Positions 23,555-32,419 of a stretch of DNA of 64,000 nt are shown piece by piece; the stretch's first letter is position 1, and every line of letters begins with the position of its first letter. Made by a program: the position numbers and the translations under genes. A model generated the notes under the pieces. The model worked only from the letters and a program-made list of their open reading frames with translations. It had not been told where the DNA came from and did no database searches. Location of the stretch: positions 1-64,000 of IMG/VR virus record IMGVR_UViG_3300020383_000006. The stretch is one strand, 5' to 3'. Origin of the DNA: a virus.

Positions 23555-24952
23555 TTAATTCTTAATCATGTCTAATGCTTCAACACACGATCCCAGAATT
23601 TCATAACAACGTTCACGTGAATCAGCTTCATTTTTATCATCACGCCATTCGACAAATCGAGGCAAAAATAATGATAACCCGTTTTCAGTTTGGGTTATAT
23701 CATTTGCTCGAATGGTTGCTACTTTACCGGAATCAACCCAATCTTGAACGTATTTAACCCATTCTTTTCTTTCGTCTTCTTTGTAACCACCACCAACAGA
23801 AACTTCAATATCACCTTCTGAAGACTGGAAAGTAATTGCACCGAGACAATCTTTAAATTGACCTTTACCATATTTCCATGCAACAGCCTTCATTTCAATA
23901 TCAAAAACAACCTTAACTTTAACTTGTTCTTTAGAAGTACCGTCTTTCCATTGCATTGAAAAATTCTTAATGACAGTTCCTTCCTCACCAACTTCACGCA
24001 TTTTCTTGAAGTGTTCAAGAATTTCTTGAGTATCATTACAAACTTCGGTGTCAACAATATATAAGTTGTTTACGTTATAGTCATTGGATAATGATTCTAA
24101 CGTTTCTTCTAATTGCAGAAATCGTTCCTGATAAGTATAGTCAAACTTTTTCTTTAGGAAATGTTTATAAGGAATAATATCCCAACAAAAGAATGCTACG
24201 TCATCAAAATTAACTGAATCTGAATTTAAAAACCCGTTTGATTCTTGACGATTCATTAATAACGTTTCTGGGTTTTCTTCTTGTGAATACGCTACTGCTT
24301 CACCACTTAAAACAAATTCCATTTCATTGTCTTTAGCGTAGTTCATTAATAATTTTTCTTTTTCAGGGTTTCTCATATCTAAAAAAGAACCGCTACGACT
24401 ACGGAATTCAACTTTATTCGGAGTAACAACAATGTCAATATAAAGCCCATCCATTTTAGTTTGCGAATAACAAGGGACTTTAATGTTTTCTAAGTTCTTT
24501 TTAGAGAAAGAGGAACAACGCATATAAGGATGGATATAGATAAGGTCGGTGAATACCTTATTAATCGTTTTTGCGGAGATACCAGCTCTTAGGTCGCGTT
24601 TAATGACACGTTTAAATACTTCCGCATTATCGTCACTCAATAATTGGTAATTTTGTTCAACCCATTGTTTTGCTGCATTACCCGTAATCATACGTTTACC
24701 TATGATATTCATTAAATCATAGATAGATTGAAACAAAGGAATTGTGCCTGTTTCATTGGGTTCACGATTTTCATCAAATTCTCTGATATAATAATCGTAT
24801 GAAGAATCATATGTAGCAATAAACAACATTTCGTAAAATGAACGAATATTTTTATCAGTGTTTTTTATTTCTTCAAGGAGGGATATTTTTTCATTCCGTT
24901 TTGAGGTAGAAGCAATTTCCTCAATAACGGATAAAGGTTTCATAAGATCCAT
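23555..24952 (-). CDS. 30: ATP-dependent DNA ligase (gp30-like)
   Basis: 465 residues. Adenylation motif I is KMDGLY (nucleophilic Lys, about 165-170), followed by SRSGS (motif Ia, about 185-189), SGEAVAY (motif III, about 217-223) and EGTVIKN (motif IV, about 340-346); VKVKVVFDIEM is motif V. The N-terminal helical region (about 1-130, with RRVIKRDLRAG-like FKRVIKRDLRAGIS) resembles the T4 ligase DNA-binding domain. T4 gp30 has 487 residues. It seals Okazaki fragments and recombination nicks. First gene of a run with kinase and thyX. Confidence 0.93.
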   Translation of the reverse strand: MDLMKPLSVIEEIASTSKRNEKISLLEEIKNTDKNIRSFYEMLFIATYDSSYDYYIREFDENREPNETGTIPLFQSIYDLMNIIGKRMITGNAAKQWVEQNYQLLSDDNAEVFKRVIKRDLRAGISAKTINKVFTDLIYIHPYMRCSSFSKKNLENIKVPCYSQTKMDGLYIDIVVTPNKVEFRSRSGSFLDMRNPEKEKLLMNYAKDNEMEFVLSGEAVAYSQEENPETLLMNRQESNGFLNSDSVNFDDVAFFCWDIIPYKHFLKKKFDYTYQERFLQLEETLESLSNDYNVNNLYIVDTEVCNDTQEILEHFKKMREVGEEGTVIKNFSMQWKDGTSKEQVKVKVVFDIEMKAVAWKYGKGQFKDCLGAITFQSSEGDIEVSVGGGYKEDERKEWVKYVQDWVDSGKVATIRANDITQTENGLSLFLPRFVEWRDDKNEADSRERCYEILGSCVEALDMIKN

Positions 24953-24964
24953 AGCAATCCTTAA

Positions 24965-25237
24965 TCAATATAATTTAGAACAATTAGTAAATGATAATTT
25001 ACAGTCAGGAATAAACCGTTGGCTGTAAGATACGCTTACAGGATATATACCTGAAGTATATCTTTGGTTGGTTAAAGGGTCTTTTGAAGATATTTTAATT
25101 TTACCTTCATGTATATCAGTTAATATAACTTCAAAATCAGCGTTTTTCATATAGTAATGTTCAACAAAAATAAAAGTTGAAACAGAACCAATGAAAAACG
25201 ATGAAATGAATAATAAAATAACTTTGTAGAATTTCAT
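24965..25237 (-). CDS. Membrane-anchored small protein
   Basis: 90 residues. An N-terminal hydrophobic segment at about residues 4-26 (VILLFISSFFIGSVSTFIF) is a signal anchor or signal peptide; the mature part is beta-rich with two Cys near the C-terminus (CKLSFTNCSKLY) that may form a disulfide in the periplasm. Located between a tiny membrane gene and ligase. Function unknown. Confidence 0.6.
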   Translation of the reverse strand: MKFYKVILLFISSFFIGSVSTFIFVEHYYMKNADFEVILTDIHEGKIKISSKDPLTNQRYTSGIYPVSVSYSQRFIPDCKLSFTNCSKLY

Positions 25238-25241
25238 GTTC

Positions 25242-25352
25242 TTATTGGATTCCTGGGGCAGGATAGATAGCGTATAAGAACATCAATAAACCAATAAATC
25301 CGAAAACAATAATTGCAACGAATTTAACTATTTTTTTAAAAATACTCCACAT
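25242..25352 (-). CDS. Tiny single-pass membrane protein
   Basis: 36 residues, ATG at 25352 preceded by TGAGGATTATATT. Nearly the whole chain is one transmembrane helix (FVAIIVFGFIGLLMFLYAI) after a basic start (FKKIVK), ending PAPGIQ. It is the first gene behind its own promoter (25407-25435) and 4 nt before the next membrane gene. Good start signal and promoter support it. Confidence 0.65.
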   Translation of the reverse strand: MWSIFKKIVKFVAIIVFGFIGLLMFLYAIYPAPGIQ

Positions 25353-25406
25353 AATATAATCCTCATTCAATGGTTACATAATTAAACTTAACAACAAAGT
25401 GAGTTC

Positions 25407-25435
25407 ATTATATACCGATTGAATGAGGAAGTAAA
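25407..25435 (-). promoter_or_regulatory. Phage promoter TTTACT-17-TATAAT
   Basis: Minus strand: TTTACT at 25435-25430 and TATAAT at 25412-25407, spacer 17. It starts just after the nrdB stop codon and drives the small membrane genes and ligase operon. Confidence 0.8.
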
Positions 25436-25445
25436 GTTATTGAGT

Positions 25446-26594
25446 TTAAATCATCTTTAACTCATCTAAGAAACTACGACTAACGTCTTGGTCAATTTGG
25501 TTTGTTAAATATGAAGTCAGTTCAGTTTCTTGTGGAGCAACCTGAACTTCATTGTTATTCAACCATTTACGCATCCATGGTAATGGGTTTTCTTTAACTT
25601 GTTTAAATGGAGAGTCTAATCCAACTGCACGCATTCTTTGGTCAGCAATATATTCGATGTACTGACAAAGAATTTTCTCATTTAATCCTCCACGAACATT
25701 ACCCTTGCTAAACAAGTATCTAGCCCAAATCTTTTCTTGTTCAACTGCATCAAGGAATAACTTAATTGCTTCATGGCGCAAATCCTCAGCAATTTCTTGC
25801 ATTTCAGGGTCATCTTTACCACGATGCCAAAGTTGAATAATGAATTGCGTGCCTTTAAGGTGCAAGGCTTCGTCACGGGCAATCAACTTAATGATTTTCG
25901 CGTTACCTTCCATTAATTTGTTTTCAGCAAAATTAAACGAACACGCAAATGAAACGTAAAAGCGAATAGCTTCAAGGATGTTCACTGACATCATGGTCAA
26001 ATAAAGTTTTTCTTTAACTTTACGACGCAAAACTTCTTCAACTTCAACTAGCGTATCATCTAAATGCCAATTAGGGTTTTCATGTAGCGTTTGCCATTTT
26101 CTAGCGACGCTCATCAAATCATCATATAATTTAGATACCGAATCAGCCCGTTCCATAATTTCATCAATTAATACGATTCCATCAAATTCTTTTGCTGGAT
26201 CGTTATAAACGTTACGCATAATATGCGTATATGAACGGCTATGAATAGTTTCGCTCCAAGACCAAGTTTCAATCCACGTTTCAAGCGTTTGGTCACTAAC
26301 AATAGGCAAAAATGCCATGTTGGGTGCACGACCCTGAATACTATCCAACAACGTTTGATATTTCAAATTAGAAGTGAAAACGTGCTTTTCAGCTTCGGTC
26401 AATTTACTAAAATCAATTGAGTCACGTGTTAAATCAACTTCTTCAGGTCGCCAAAAGAACGATAATTGTTTTTCAATTAAGTTTTCAATTTGGGAATATT
26501 TTTGTGACTCATAACGAGCAATTCCTAAATCTTCCCCTAAAAATAGAGGTTGACTGAGATGGTCAACCTTGTTTTTATTAAAAATGCTTGTCAT
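25446..26594 (-). CDS. nrdB: Ribonucleoside-diphosphate reductase small subunit NrdB
   Basis: 382 residues from the ATG at 26594 (GAGGGTTG upstream). Class Ia radical subunit: di-iron ligands can be placed in SFFWRPEEVDL, SETIHSRSYTH (about 115-125), FAENKLMEGN and ARDEALHLKGT (about 222-240), with the radical tyrosine in HSRSYTHI. C-terminal peptide needed to bind NrdA ends DELKMI. Overlaps nrdA by 4 nt (ATGA), so subunits are made in equal amounts. Makes dNTP precursors for phage replication. Confidence 0.96.
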   Translation of the reverse strand: MTSIFNKNKVDHLSQPLFLGEDLGIARYESQKYSQIENLIEKQLSFFWRPEEVDLTRDSIDFSKLTEAEKHVFTSNLKYQTLLDSIQGRAPNMAFLPIVSDQTLETWIETWSWSETIHSRSYTHIMRNVYNDPAKEFDGIVLIDEIMERADSVSKLYDDLMSVARKWQTLHENPNWHLDDTLVEVEEVLRRKVKEKLYLTMMSVNILEAIRFYVSFACSFNFAENKLMEGNAKIIKLIARDEALHLKGTQFIIQLWHRGKDDPEMQEIAEDLRHEAIKLFLDAVEQEKIWARYLFSKGNVRGGLNEKILCQYIEYIADQRMRAVGLDSPFKQVKENPLPWMRKWLNNNEVQVAPQETELTSYLTNQIDQDVSRSFLDELKMI

Positions 26595-28888
26595 ATTGTA
26601 CAACCCTCGCAATCATCTTCGACAATAGAATCTTGAATAGACGGTAATGGTTTATCTTGAACTTCTTCAGTTGCATCAGAACCATCTTTAGTGTTGTTGT
26701 AATAAAGTGTTTTTAAACCAATCCTATTGGCATAGTATAAGTTTTTTATCAACACTGTTAAAGGTATTTTACCTTTTGGGTAGATTTCTGGAACATGATA
26801 CTCATTTGCAGAAATACTTTGGTCACCCCATTTTTGAATAACTGCACATAAGTCAAAATACCCTTTATTTCCACGCTCAGCCATCTCCCAAGCATATTCA
26901 TACAAATTACCAAGTGATTCAACTTCAGGAACAACTTGGTTAAATACACCGTCTTTCGAGCCTTTAGTTGAAACAGGTCCTCTTGGTGGTTCTATTCCGT
27001 TAGTAGCGTTCAAGACTTGTGAACTTGATTCACTAGGCATAAACGCAGTCAAAGTAGAATTTCTTAAACCAAATTTAACAATTTTATCACGCAAACCATC
27101 CCAATTTTCTCTCAAATCATAATTTAGATGAGGGAAATCATGCGCTTTTTGTTTTCTATCCTGAGGCAAATAACCTAAAGCATAACTTGTTTGATCATAA
27201 TACTTACAAGCCCCACGTTCAGCAGCCAAATCAGAACTAGCGTTTAATAACCAATATTGCATTGATTCAAAGAATTCATGGGTAGCTTTAAGACCTGAGC
27301 CATCAGAATAGCGCATACCTTGTTTAGCCAACCAATAAGCATAATTTACAACACCAATACCCAAACTTCTGCGATATTTTGCTTTTAATGCTTCATTTAC
27401 TGGATAATCTTGGTAATCTAAAAGGTTATCTAATGCACGAACAATAATTTTTGAAAGTTCAGGTAGTTCAGCAGTAGTAACGTTACCCATATTAAATGCC
27501 GCTAAAGTACAAAGCGCAATTTCACCTGCATCCCGGTCTTCATCATCAACTGGTTCAGTCGGTAAAGTAATTTCAGCACATAGGTTACTCATTTTAACAG
27601 GAGCAACTTTAGAATTAAACGCACTATTTTCATTTGCGTTATCAACAAACATAGGATAAACCCTACCAGTAGAACAGCGCTCAATTGCAAACTGGTGAAT
27701 TATATCAGAAGCTTTAATTCTCTTTTGAACGATTAATGGGTTATTTTCAAGTTCTTCATACAAGCGTTTAAATTTTTCTTTGTCAGAATAAAATGCATCA
27801 TACAATTCACCACCCATAACATTAGGACTGAACAGCGTAATATATTCATCTTCTAAATACCGTTCAAATAAGAAATCATTTAATTGAACACCATAATCTA
27901 ATTCACGGATACGATTCTCTTCCACGCCACGGTTATTTTTAAGGACTAATAGTTTTTCAACTTCTAAGTGCCAAAAAGGATAATAAAGCGTGGCTGAACC
28001 ACCTCTAATTCCGCCCTGTGAGCAAGATTTAACAGACGATTTGAACCCTTTCCAGAACGGTATCACCCCAGTATGTTTAACCTCGCCAGATCGGATTTTA
28101 GAGCCTTCTGCACGTATTCCTCCACCCAAAATACCAATACCAGCTCTACGTGAAATATATTTTACAATACATGAGTTTGTTCTGTTGATTGAATCTAGTG
28201 TGTCACCTGATTCAATCAAAACACAAGAACTGAATTGTCTAGTTGGGGTACGAACACCACCCATAATTGGCGTTGGTAAACTGAATTTGCGTTTGGCGGC
28301 AGACGAATAAAATTTTATTGTATGAAGCGTTCTATCATACTTTTCATTTTGGTGTAAACACATAGCAATAAGCATGTAAGCATATTGCGGTGTTTCAAAA
28401 ATTTGACCAGTTGAACGATCTTTAACCAAATACTTTTCAATTAATTGCATTGCACCAGCGTATGAAAAAGTCATATCTAGGTTATGGTTAATATGCGTTT
28501 CTAAATAATCAATTTCTTCTTTAGACCATTTTTCTAATATTTCTTTATCGTAAACACCACGCTCAACGTTTCGTTTAATTAAAGAATAGAAGCTGATTGG
28601 TCTAAAACCACCGTACACTTGTTTGCGCAAACCGAACATTCTAAGTCTTGCTGCAACGTATTGGTATTCAGGTTCTTGTTCAGAAATTCTATCTGCTGCT
28701 AATTTAACTAAGTTATTTTGAATTTCTTCAGTTGTAATACCATCATACAAATGGGTTCGAATAGAATTCATTAGGGTTCTAATGATATATTCTTGATTAT
28801 TTAGATTTTGTGTAGACCAGGAAATAACCCTTTCTATTTTTGAACCTTCAAACGTTTCGGTTACACCTGAACTTTTAGTTACTTGCAT
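26591..28888 (-). CDS. nrdA: Ribonucleoside-diphosphate reductase large subunit NrdA
   Basis: 765 residues. N-terminal ATP-cone (TKSSGVTETFEGSKIERVI, residues 3-21 region), active-site region with FSSCVLIESGD (substrate Cys, about 217), NLCAEITLPTE (about 440, the radical Cys and Glu pair) and the C-terminal CEGC redox pair at about 760-763 that accepts electrons from glutaredoxin (candidate donor at 13599). Length is normal for class Ia. No intron or inserted endonuclease is seen, unlike in several T4 relatives. Upstream promoter not obvious; the SSB terminator lies between it and gene 32. Confidence 0.97.
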   Translation of the reverse strand: MQVTKSSGVTETFEGSKIERVISWSTQNLNNQEYIIRTLMNSIRTHLYDGITTEEIQNNLVKLAADRISEQEPEYQYVAARLRMFGLRKQVYGGFRPISFYSLIKRNVERGVYDKEILEKWSKEEIDYLETHINHNLDMTFSYAGAMQLIEKYLVKDRSTGQIFETPQYAYMLIAMCLHQNEKYDRTLHTIKFYSSAAKRKFSLPTPIMGGVRTPTRQFSSCVLIESGDTLDSINRTNSCIVKYISRRAGIGILGGGIRAEGSKIRSGEVKHTGVIPFWKGFKSSVKSCSQGGIRGGSATLYYPFWHLEVEKLLVLKNNRGVEENRIRELDYGVQLNDFLFERYLEDEYITLFSPNVMGGELYDAFYSDKEKFKRLYEELENNPLIVQKRIKASDIIHQFAIERCSTGRVYPMFVDNANENSAFNSKVAPVKMSNLCAEITLPTEPVDDEDRDAGEIALCTLAAFNMGNVTTAELPELSKIIVRALDNLLDYQDYPVNEALKAKYRRSLGIGVVNYAYWLAKQGMRYSDGSGLKATHEFFESMQYWLLNASSDLAAERGACKYYDQTSYALGYLPQDRKQKAHDFPHLNYDLRENWDGLRDKIVKFGLRNSTLTAFMPSESSSQVLNATNGIEPPRGPVSTKGSKDGVFNQVVPEVESLGNLYEYAWEMAERGNKGYFDLCAVIQKWGDQSISANEYHVPEIYPKGKIPLTVLIKNLYYANRIGLKTLYYNNTKDGSDATEEVQDKPLPSIQDSIVEDDCEGCTI

Positions 28889-28913
28889 CTACATATTCCT
28901 CTAAAAGTTAGAC

Positions 28914-28941
28914 AAAAAAGGGGTAGTTTCCTACCCCTTTT
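28914..28941 (-). terminator. Strong intrinsic terminator after gene 32
   Basis: GGGGTAG (28920-28926) and CTACCCC (28931-28937) around a four-base loop, with an A-run on the left and T-run on the right, so it can work in both directions. On the minus strand it ends the gene 32 message before nrdA. Confidence 0.9.
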
Positions 28942-28965
28942 GGAAATTTTTATTTATTTTTAGAA

Positions 28966-29964
28966 TTAACTTTGACCAGCTAAACGCTTAAATTTAGCTA
29001 CGGGATCTTCCTCATCCTCATCATCATCTTCTTCATCATTTTCATCTGATTCAGATTCGTTATCAGGTTCAAAAGGCGGTTTATCATTTTCGTCTTTATC
29101 ACCGTGATCAACGTTTTCTTCTAATTCTTTTTCTTTACGGTCATCTTCCATTGATTCCTCAACGCCTTCTTCAGACAACCAATTATAAGGCTTTTTCATA
29201 ACGTCTTTAAAGCGTTTTGCAACCTTTTCAAAAGAATCGAATTTCTCAGGGTCAACAAACTCTGATAATTCGTAAGTTTGTTCTACGATTTCTTCAAGTT
29301 TTTCTTCGTCACCATCCATAAATTCAGAAGGATCTGCAAAACTTGCTTTATCATAATTTGGAACAGTAACTTTTTTGCCAGTACGTGAATCAGGAATTTC
29401 AGTTCCTACCATACGAACTATAAAATCAGAGCCTTCCCAAAGGTCAAACGGATCCATAGGTTCTTGGTCGTCAAACTCAGGTTGGATAGCTTCTTTAATT
29501 TTCTTGTAGATAGCTGGACCAAATTGCCAGATGAAAACTTTACCTTCGTTATCAGGAACTTCATCATCCTTAACAATATAAACATTAGCAAAATATTTAC
29601 GTTTCGGTAAGAACTTCAAACATTGTTTTTTGAGGTTCTCATTTTGTTCAGCTTTAGCTTTACGGAAACCGTTGATTGCTGCAATTTGAACAGGGTCATC
29701 TTCATTGAGTGTTTGACGAGCAAGCCCGTAGAAATTACCGCCAGGACCTTGGAAACTATAACTTAATTGTTCCACGAACGGTTCACCATCGGCAGGAGGA
29801 AGTAAACGCACGATACAAGTACCTTTACCCTTATCAGCATTAAATTTCGGTTTCCAGATTCGTTCGTCGCGTTTACCGCCACCGCCTGATTGCTGTTCAA
29901 CCTTTTCTTGCAATTCTTTAAGGTTTTTACCGCGTTTCTTTTTCAGTTGTGCTAATCTTGACAT
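28966..29964 (-). CDS. 32: Single-stranded DNA-binding protein (gp32), without the zinc site
   Basis: 332 residues from the ATG at 29964 (GAAGG upstream; a TTG 6 nt earlier is in frame). The basic N-terminus (LKKKRGKNLKEL) corresponds to the cooperativity domain, then WKPKFNADKGKGTCIVRLLPP, KYFANVYIVKDDEVPDNEGKVFIWQFG and DLWEGSDFIVRMV of the OB-fold core. The C-terminal 80 residues are extremely acidic, for contacts with polymerase, loader and recombinase, but end in a basic KFKRLAGQS. The C-x3-H-x5-C-x2-C cluster of T4 gp32 is absent: that stretch reads GLARQTLNEDDPVQI. Organises single strands for replication and recombination. Confidence 0.93.
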   Translation of the reverse strand: MSRLAQLKKKRGKNLKELQEKVEQQSGGGGKRDERIWKPKFNADKGKGTCIVRLLPPADGEPFVEQLSYSFQGPGGNFYGLARQTLNEDDPVQIAAINGFRKAKAEQNENLKKQCLKFLPKRKYFANVYIVKDDEVPDNEGKVFIWQFGPAIYKKIKEAIQPEFDDQEPMDPFDLWEGSDFIVRMVGTEIPDSRTGKKVTVPNYDKASFADPSEFMDGDEEKLEEIVEQTYELSEFVDPEKFDSFEKVAKRFKDVMKKPYNWLSEEGVEESMEDDRKEKELEENVDHGDKDENDKPPFEPDNESESDENDEEDDDEDEEDPVAKFKRLAGQS

Positions 29965-30015
29965 AGTCAATTTACCTTCTATTTTACTTTTATATTACCA
30001 GTCTAGACGTATGTG

Positions 30016-30687
30016 TTACTGAGTTTCTTTAAATAAAGAACGAAAGATTTCGTAAATACGAGTTTCATCAAGAGCAACATATAAAACTTGTTTTACTAGA
30101 TCTGACCTTTCCACAAACTCATCCCACATAATTATGTCTTTACTGCGCTCTTTGTTTATAACCCCATTCATATTTGGCGTCATATACAAATCTATTAGCA
30201 ACAAAGTATAGTATGAAATGATACCGTCTTTGTGTGCTTCGTAAAGTAATGGATAATTTACCCCATCAGCTTCTACGTATGAATCAATTCTATATTGATT
30301 TTTTACATTAGTAAAGGTTGTTTGCGTCAAATTATGTAAATCTTTTTCTAACTCAATATAGAATTTATCTAATAATTCTTGGAGTGTATCGGTGTCGTAC
30401 ATTGCACCGAGTTCTTTATGGATTTTGTTAAATAATGCTTTTTCATTGAACGGTTTTAAATCACCATCAACGAATAACTTAGAGAATAAGAATATTAATT
30501 GCGTTGGTGTGGAGTTCTTTTCTAATTTAGAATATTTCCATCGAAATTTTGATTGAAGGAACGTATCTTCTTTCATAGATACTTTAAAGTGGTATGCTAT
30601 TGCATTATAATCGGTTTTCTGATTAAAGTGCAACTGAAATGATTTAAATAGGCACGCGGCTTTAAAGCCTACAGGTTGATTATTCAT
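30016..30687 (-). CDS. 59: Helicase loader (gp59)
   Basis: 223 residues, all helical. By eye it follows T4 gp59: FKAACLFKSFQLHFNQKTDY, FHFKVSMKEDTFLQSKFRWK-like region (KVSMKEDTFLQSKF), and STPTQLIFLFSKLFVDGDL. gp59 binds forks and gp32 and loads the gp41 helicase. Adjacent to gene 33 (4-nt overlap) and upstream of gene 32, exactly the T4 33-59-32 order, which supports the call. Confidence 0.85.
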   Translation of the reverse strand: MNNQPVGFKAACLFKSFQLHFNQKTDYNAIAYHFKVSMKEDTFLQSKFRWKYSKLEKNSTPTQLIFLFSKLFVDGDLKPFNEKALFNKIHKELGAMYDTDTLQELLDKFYIELEKDLHNLTQTTFTNVKNQYRIDSYVEADGVNYPLLYEAHKDGIISYYTLLLIDLYMTPNMNGVINKERSKDIIMWDEFVERSDLVKQVLYVALDETRIYEIFRSLFKETQ

Positions 30688-30908
30688 ATAAGTTTCACCG
30701 TTTCTTCAGGGTTCCTGAACATCCCAACTTCAGATGCTTCTTGTTCAAGGTTTTCAATGATTTTCTTATTTAGCAACTTGGCTATCTGTTCAGGTTCATG
30801 GTCAGATTCATATTCAATAAAATGGGAAATGGTTTCAAGGTAAGTATCAAAACCCTTTTCCTTCTTTAATTCCTCTAACCTTAAATTAAAATCAGTATTA
30901 TTTTTCAT
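30684..30908 (-). CDS. 33: Late transcription co-activator (gp33)
   Basis: 74 residues from the ATG at 30908. The segment DTYLETISHFIEYESDHEPEQI then KLLNKKIIENLEQEA follows T4 gp33 (SYLEATTAFLEEN..PETQF then IIEKIQSEA). gp33 bridges RNA polymerase and the gp45 clamp so that gp55 can use late promoters. It is shorter than T4 gp33 (112) and may be a reduced version. Overlaps gene 59 by 4 nt and the upstream small membrane gene by 4 nt. Confidence 0.75.
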   Translation of the reverse strand: MKNNTDFNLRLEELKKEKGFDTYLETISHFIEYESDHEPEQIAKLLNKKIIENLEQEASEVGMFRNPEETVKLI

Positions 30909-31084
30909 CTCATACCATTCATAATTTTTACATAAAATAAAAGAAACAAACATACCATTAAAAGGCAAATAACTAAACCTGTTATTGGCAAGTAAATAGA
31001 AAAATCAAAAATAAATGAAGCAGGAATACCTAAGATGCTTAGTATCAAAAGTATTGCCCAACCCCAAATAATAAAATTAATCAC
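30905..31084 (-). CDS. Small membrane protein, two transmembrane helices
   Basis: 59 residues from a GTG at 31084, just after the stop of the 31087 gene, ending TGA within the ATG of gene 33. Two hydrophobic helices: about residues 2-24 (NFIIWGWAILLILSILGIPA) and 31-50 (LPITGLVICLLMVCLFLLF). The exact fit between two genes and clear membrane pattern support it; the ribosome-binding site is weak, so it may be translated by coupling. Confidence 0.55.
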   Translation of the reverse strand: MINFIIWGWAILLILSILGIPASFIFDFSIYLPITGLVICLLMVCLFLLFYVKIMNGMR

Positions 31085-31086
31085 AA

Positions 31087-31314
31087 TTAGATACCCATAT
31101 CTTCTAGGTCAGTTTGATCCCAACCATTATCTAATAGGTATTTTTTAAGGTTGTCATATGCTTTCTTATCAGAAGCATCAACAACTAACCCTTCTAAATC
31201 AGCCTTTTGAACTTTAACACCCATTTTCTTTAAAGCAGATGCATGTTCTTTAGCTTTATTTGTAGGAATTTCAATATTTTTACGCGCTTCAGTGAACTGT
31301 TGAAATGATTTCAT
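31087..31314 (-). CDS. Putative capsid-targeted internal protein (leader MKSFQQFTE)
   Basis: 75 residues with the shared leader MKSFQQFTE, predicted cut FTE/A. The mature part is small and alpha/beta: AKEHASALKKMGVKVQKADL, VVDASDKKAYDNLKKYLLD, ending with acidic DLEDMGI; the pattern helix-strand-strand-helix suggests a ferredoxin-like or KOW-sized domain. Directly downstream of another leader gene (31327). Both are behind the strong promoter at 31647. Predicted to be packaged and injected; function unknown. Confidence 0.65.
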   Translation of the reverse strand: MKSFQQFTEARKNIEIPTNKAKEHASALKKMGVKVQKADLEGLVVDASDKKAYDNLKKYLLDNGWDQTDLEDMGI

Positions 31315-31326
31315 TTGTTTTAATCC

Positions 31327-31617
31327 TTATGAAATATAAAAATTTAATTCGAATGGGTTACTATTACCGCCACGGTTATAAACTTGTATGTTTAGTGACG
31401 TTTTAGACCAACTACCAGCTCTATACAAAGGAATTTGTAATCTAGTAGTATCGCCTTCTTTCGGTCTGTTTGAATTTAAACCGACAATTTGAGCAACTTC
31501 CCCTTCATCAACTTGATATTTCTTTTTTGCATCATTTAAAGCGTATTCAACCGCTTCAGTATAAGAAGGAAAGTAAAGTTGTTTTTTAGATTCAGTGAAT
31601 TGTTTGAAAGTTTTCAT
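31327..31617 (-). CDS. Putative capsid-targeted internal protein (leader MKTFKQFTE)
   Basis: 96 residues with leader MKTFKQFTE, predicted cut FTE/S. The mature chain has a helix (YTEAVEYALNDAKKKYQV) followed by beta strands (TTRLQIPLYRAGSWSKTSL, LNIQVYNRGG). No known family. It is first behind a TTTACT-17-TATAAT promoter, so it may be made early as well as late, unlike the classical T4 internal proteins. Predicted to enter the host with the DNA. Confidence 0.65.
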   Translation of the reverse strand: MKTFKQFTESKKQLYFPSYTEAVEYALNDAKKKYQVDEGEVAQIVGLNSNRPKEGDTTRLQIPLYRAGSWSKTSLNIQVYNRGGNSNPFELNFYIS

Positions 31618-31646
31618 AAATTAACATTCCTTTTGATTATGATTTC

Positions 31647-31675
31647 ATTATACTCGTTTATTCACTGTAAGTAAA
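31647..31675 (-). promoter_or_regulatory. Phage promoter TTTACT-17-TATAAT within a dyad
   Basis: Minus strand: TTTACT at 31675-31670, TATAAT at 31652-31647, spacer 17. The -35 is part of the palindrome GTAAAG-G-CTTTAC (31683-31671) near the end of the upstream lipoprotein gene. Confidence 0.8.
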
Positions 31676-32014
31676 GCCTTTACAATAAGGATCGTTTTCT
31701 ATATCCACCCTATACGAACAAAATTTTTCCTTCAATTCTAAGTAGTTAGCTTTCCATTTTTCAAGTTGAATCCTTAACCGTTGACCATCATCCCACTCAA
31801 AACACTGAAATACTACGTTATCAGGTTCTTTATTGATCGTTTCTTTTGTTATAACGTGAGGTTCTTGGTATTCAAATATAAATGGTTCAGGTGGCTCAGG
31901 ATGAATAACAGGCTTATTGACCTCAACGGGTTCTCGAATAACTTCCGGTTCACCGAAAATTGAACACCCTGATAAAAGTAAACCAACTAAAATTACTGTT
32001 GTTCTTTTGAACAT
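31658..32014 (-). CDS. Outer-membrane lipoprotein, probable o-spanin
   Basis: 118 residues with a lipoprotein signal (VILVGLLLSGC, Cys at about 17). The mature part starts with a Pro/Glu-rich stretch (about 24-52), then a globular segment NVVFQCFEWDDGQRLRIQL and a helical C-terminus with more Cys. It overlaps by 22 nt the gene for a membrane-anchored coiled-coil protein, the standard arrangement of inner and outer spanin genes. The pair would fuse the membranes in the last step of lysis. Identification is by topology and gene order. Confidence 0.65.
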   Translation of the reverse strand: MFKRTTVILVGLLLSGCSIFGEPEVIREPVEVNKPVIHPEPPEPFIFEYQEPHVITKETINKEPDNVVFQCFEWDDGQRLRIQLEKWKANYLELKEKFCSYRVDIENDPYCKGFTYSE

Positions 32015-32415
32015 AATTCAACCTCACCGGAAGCACATGAAACTTCCTCATTAAACTTTTTCCATGAACGCCTTAATAGTCTTTCAACCAATTCAGGTTT
32101 AGCAAAAACGGTTTCTTGGCGACCAATCGCTAAATTCAAATCGTATTGTGTTTGTCTAAGATTTGAACGCAATTCAGAAATTGAACGGTTTAGTTCACGT
32201 TGTTTCTTAACTTCTTCTTCTAATTCTAGTTGGTATTGTTCAATAGAATCAGAAAGATTCTTGTTAACTAAATTCAGTTCTTCAATTTTATCTTCTTTTT
32301 GTTGAATCGTTTGTTCCAGTGAATCTACTTTTTCGAACGTGTACCAAACATAACCAACAATCAATAAGATGGATATACCACCAAGAATTTTAGGATTTAG
32401 AAATAGATTCCACAT
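31993..32415 (-). CDS. Inner-membrane coiled-coil protein, probable i-spanin
   Basis: 140 residues. N-terminal transmembrane segment at about residues 10-27 (LGGISILLIVGYVWYTF), then a long heptad coiled coil at about 30-110 (EQTIQQKEDKIEELNLVNKN), and a C-terminal part with two Cys (SCASGEVELCS). This is the layout of Rz-type i-spanins, and the next gene, overlapping its end, encodes a lipoprotein. No holin or endolysin is seen nearby. Confidence 0.65.
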   Translation of the reverse strand: MWNLFLNPKILGGISILLIVGYVWYTFEKVDSLEQTIQQKEDKIEELNLVNKNLSDSIEQYQLELEEEVKKQRELNRSISELRSNLRQTQYDLNLAIGRQETVFAKPELVERLLRRSWKKFNEEVSCASGEVELCSKEQQ

Positions 32416-32419
32416 AATT

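Noticed and set aside
27990-28310. 106-residue frame opposite nrdA
   Set aside because: Antisense shadow of a highly conserved gene, no start signal.
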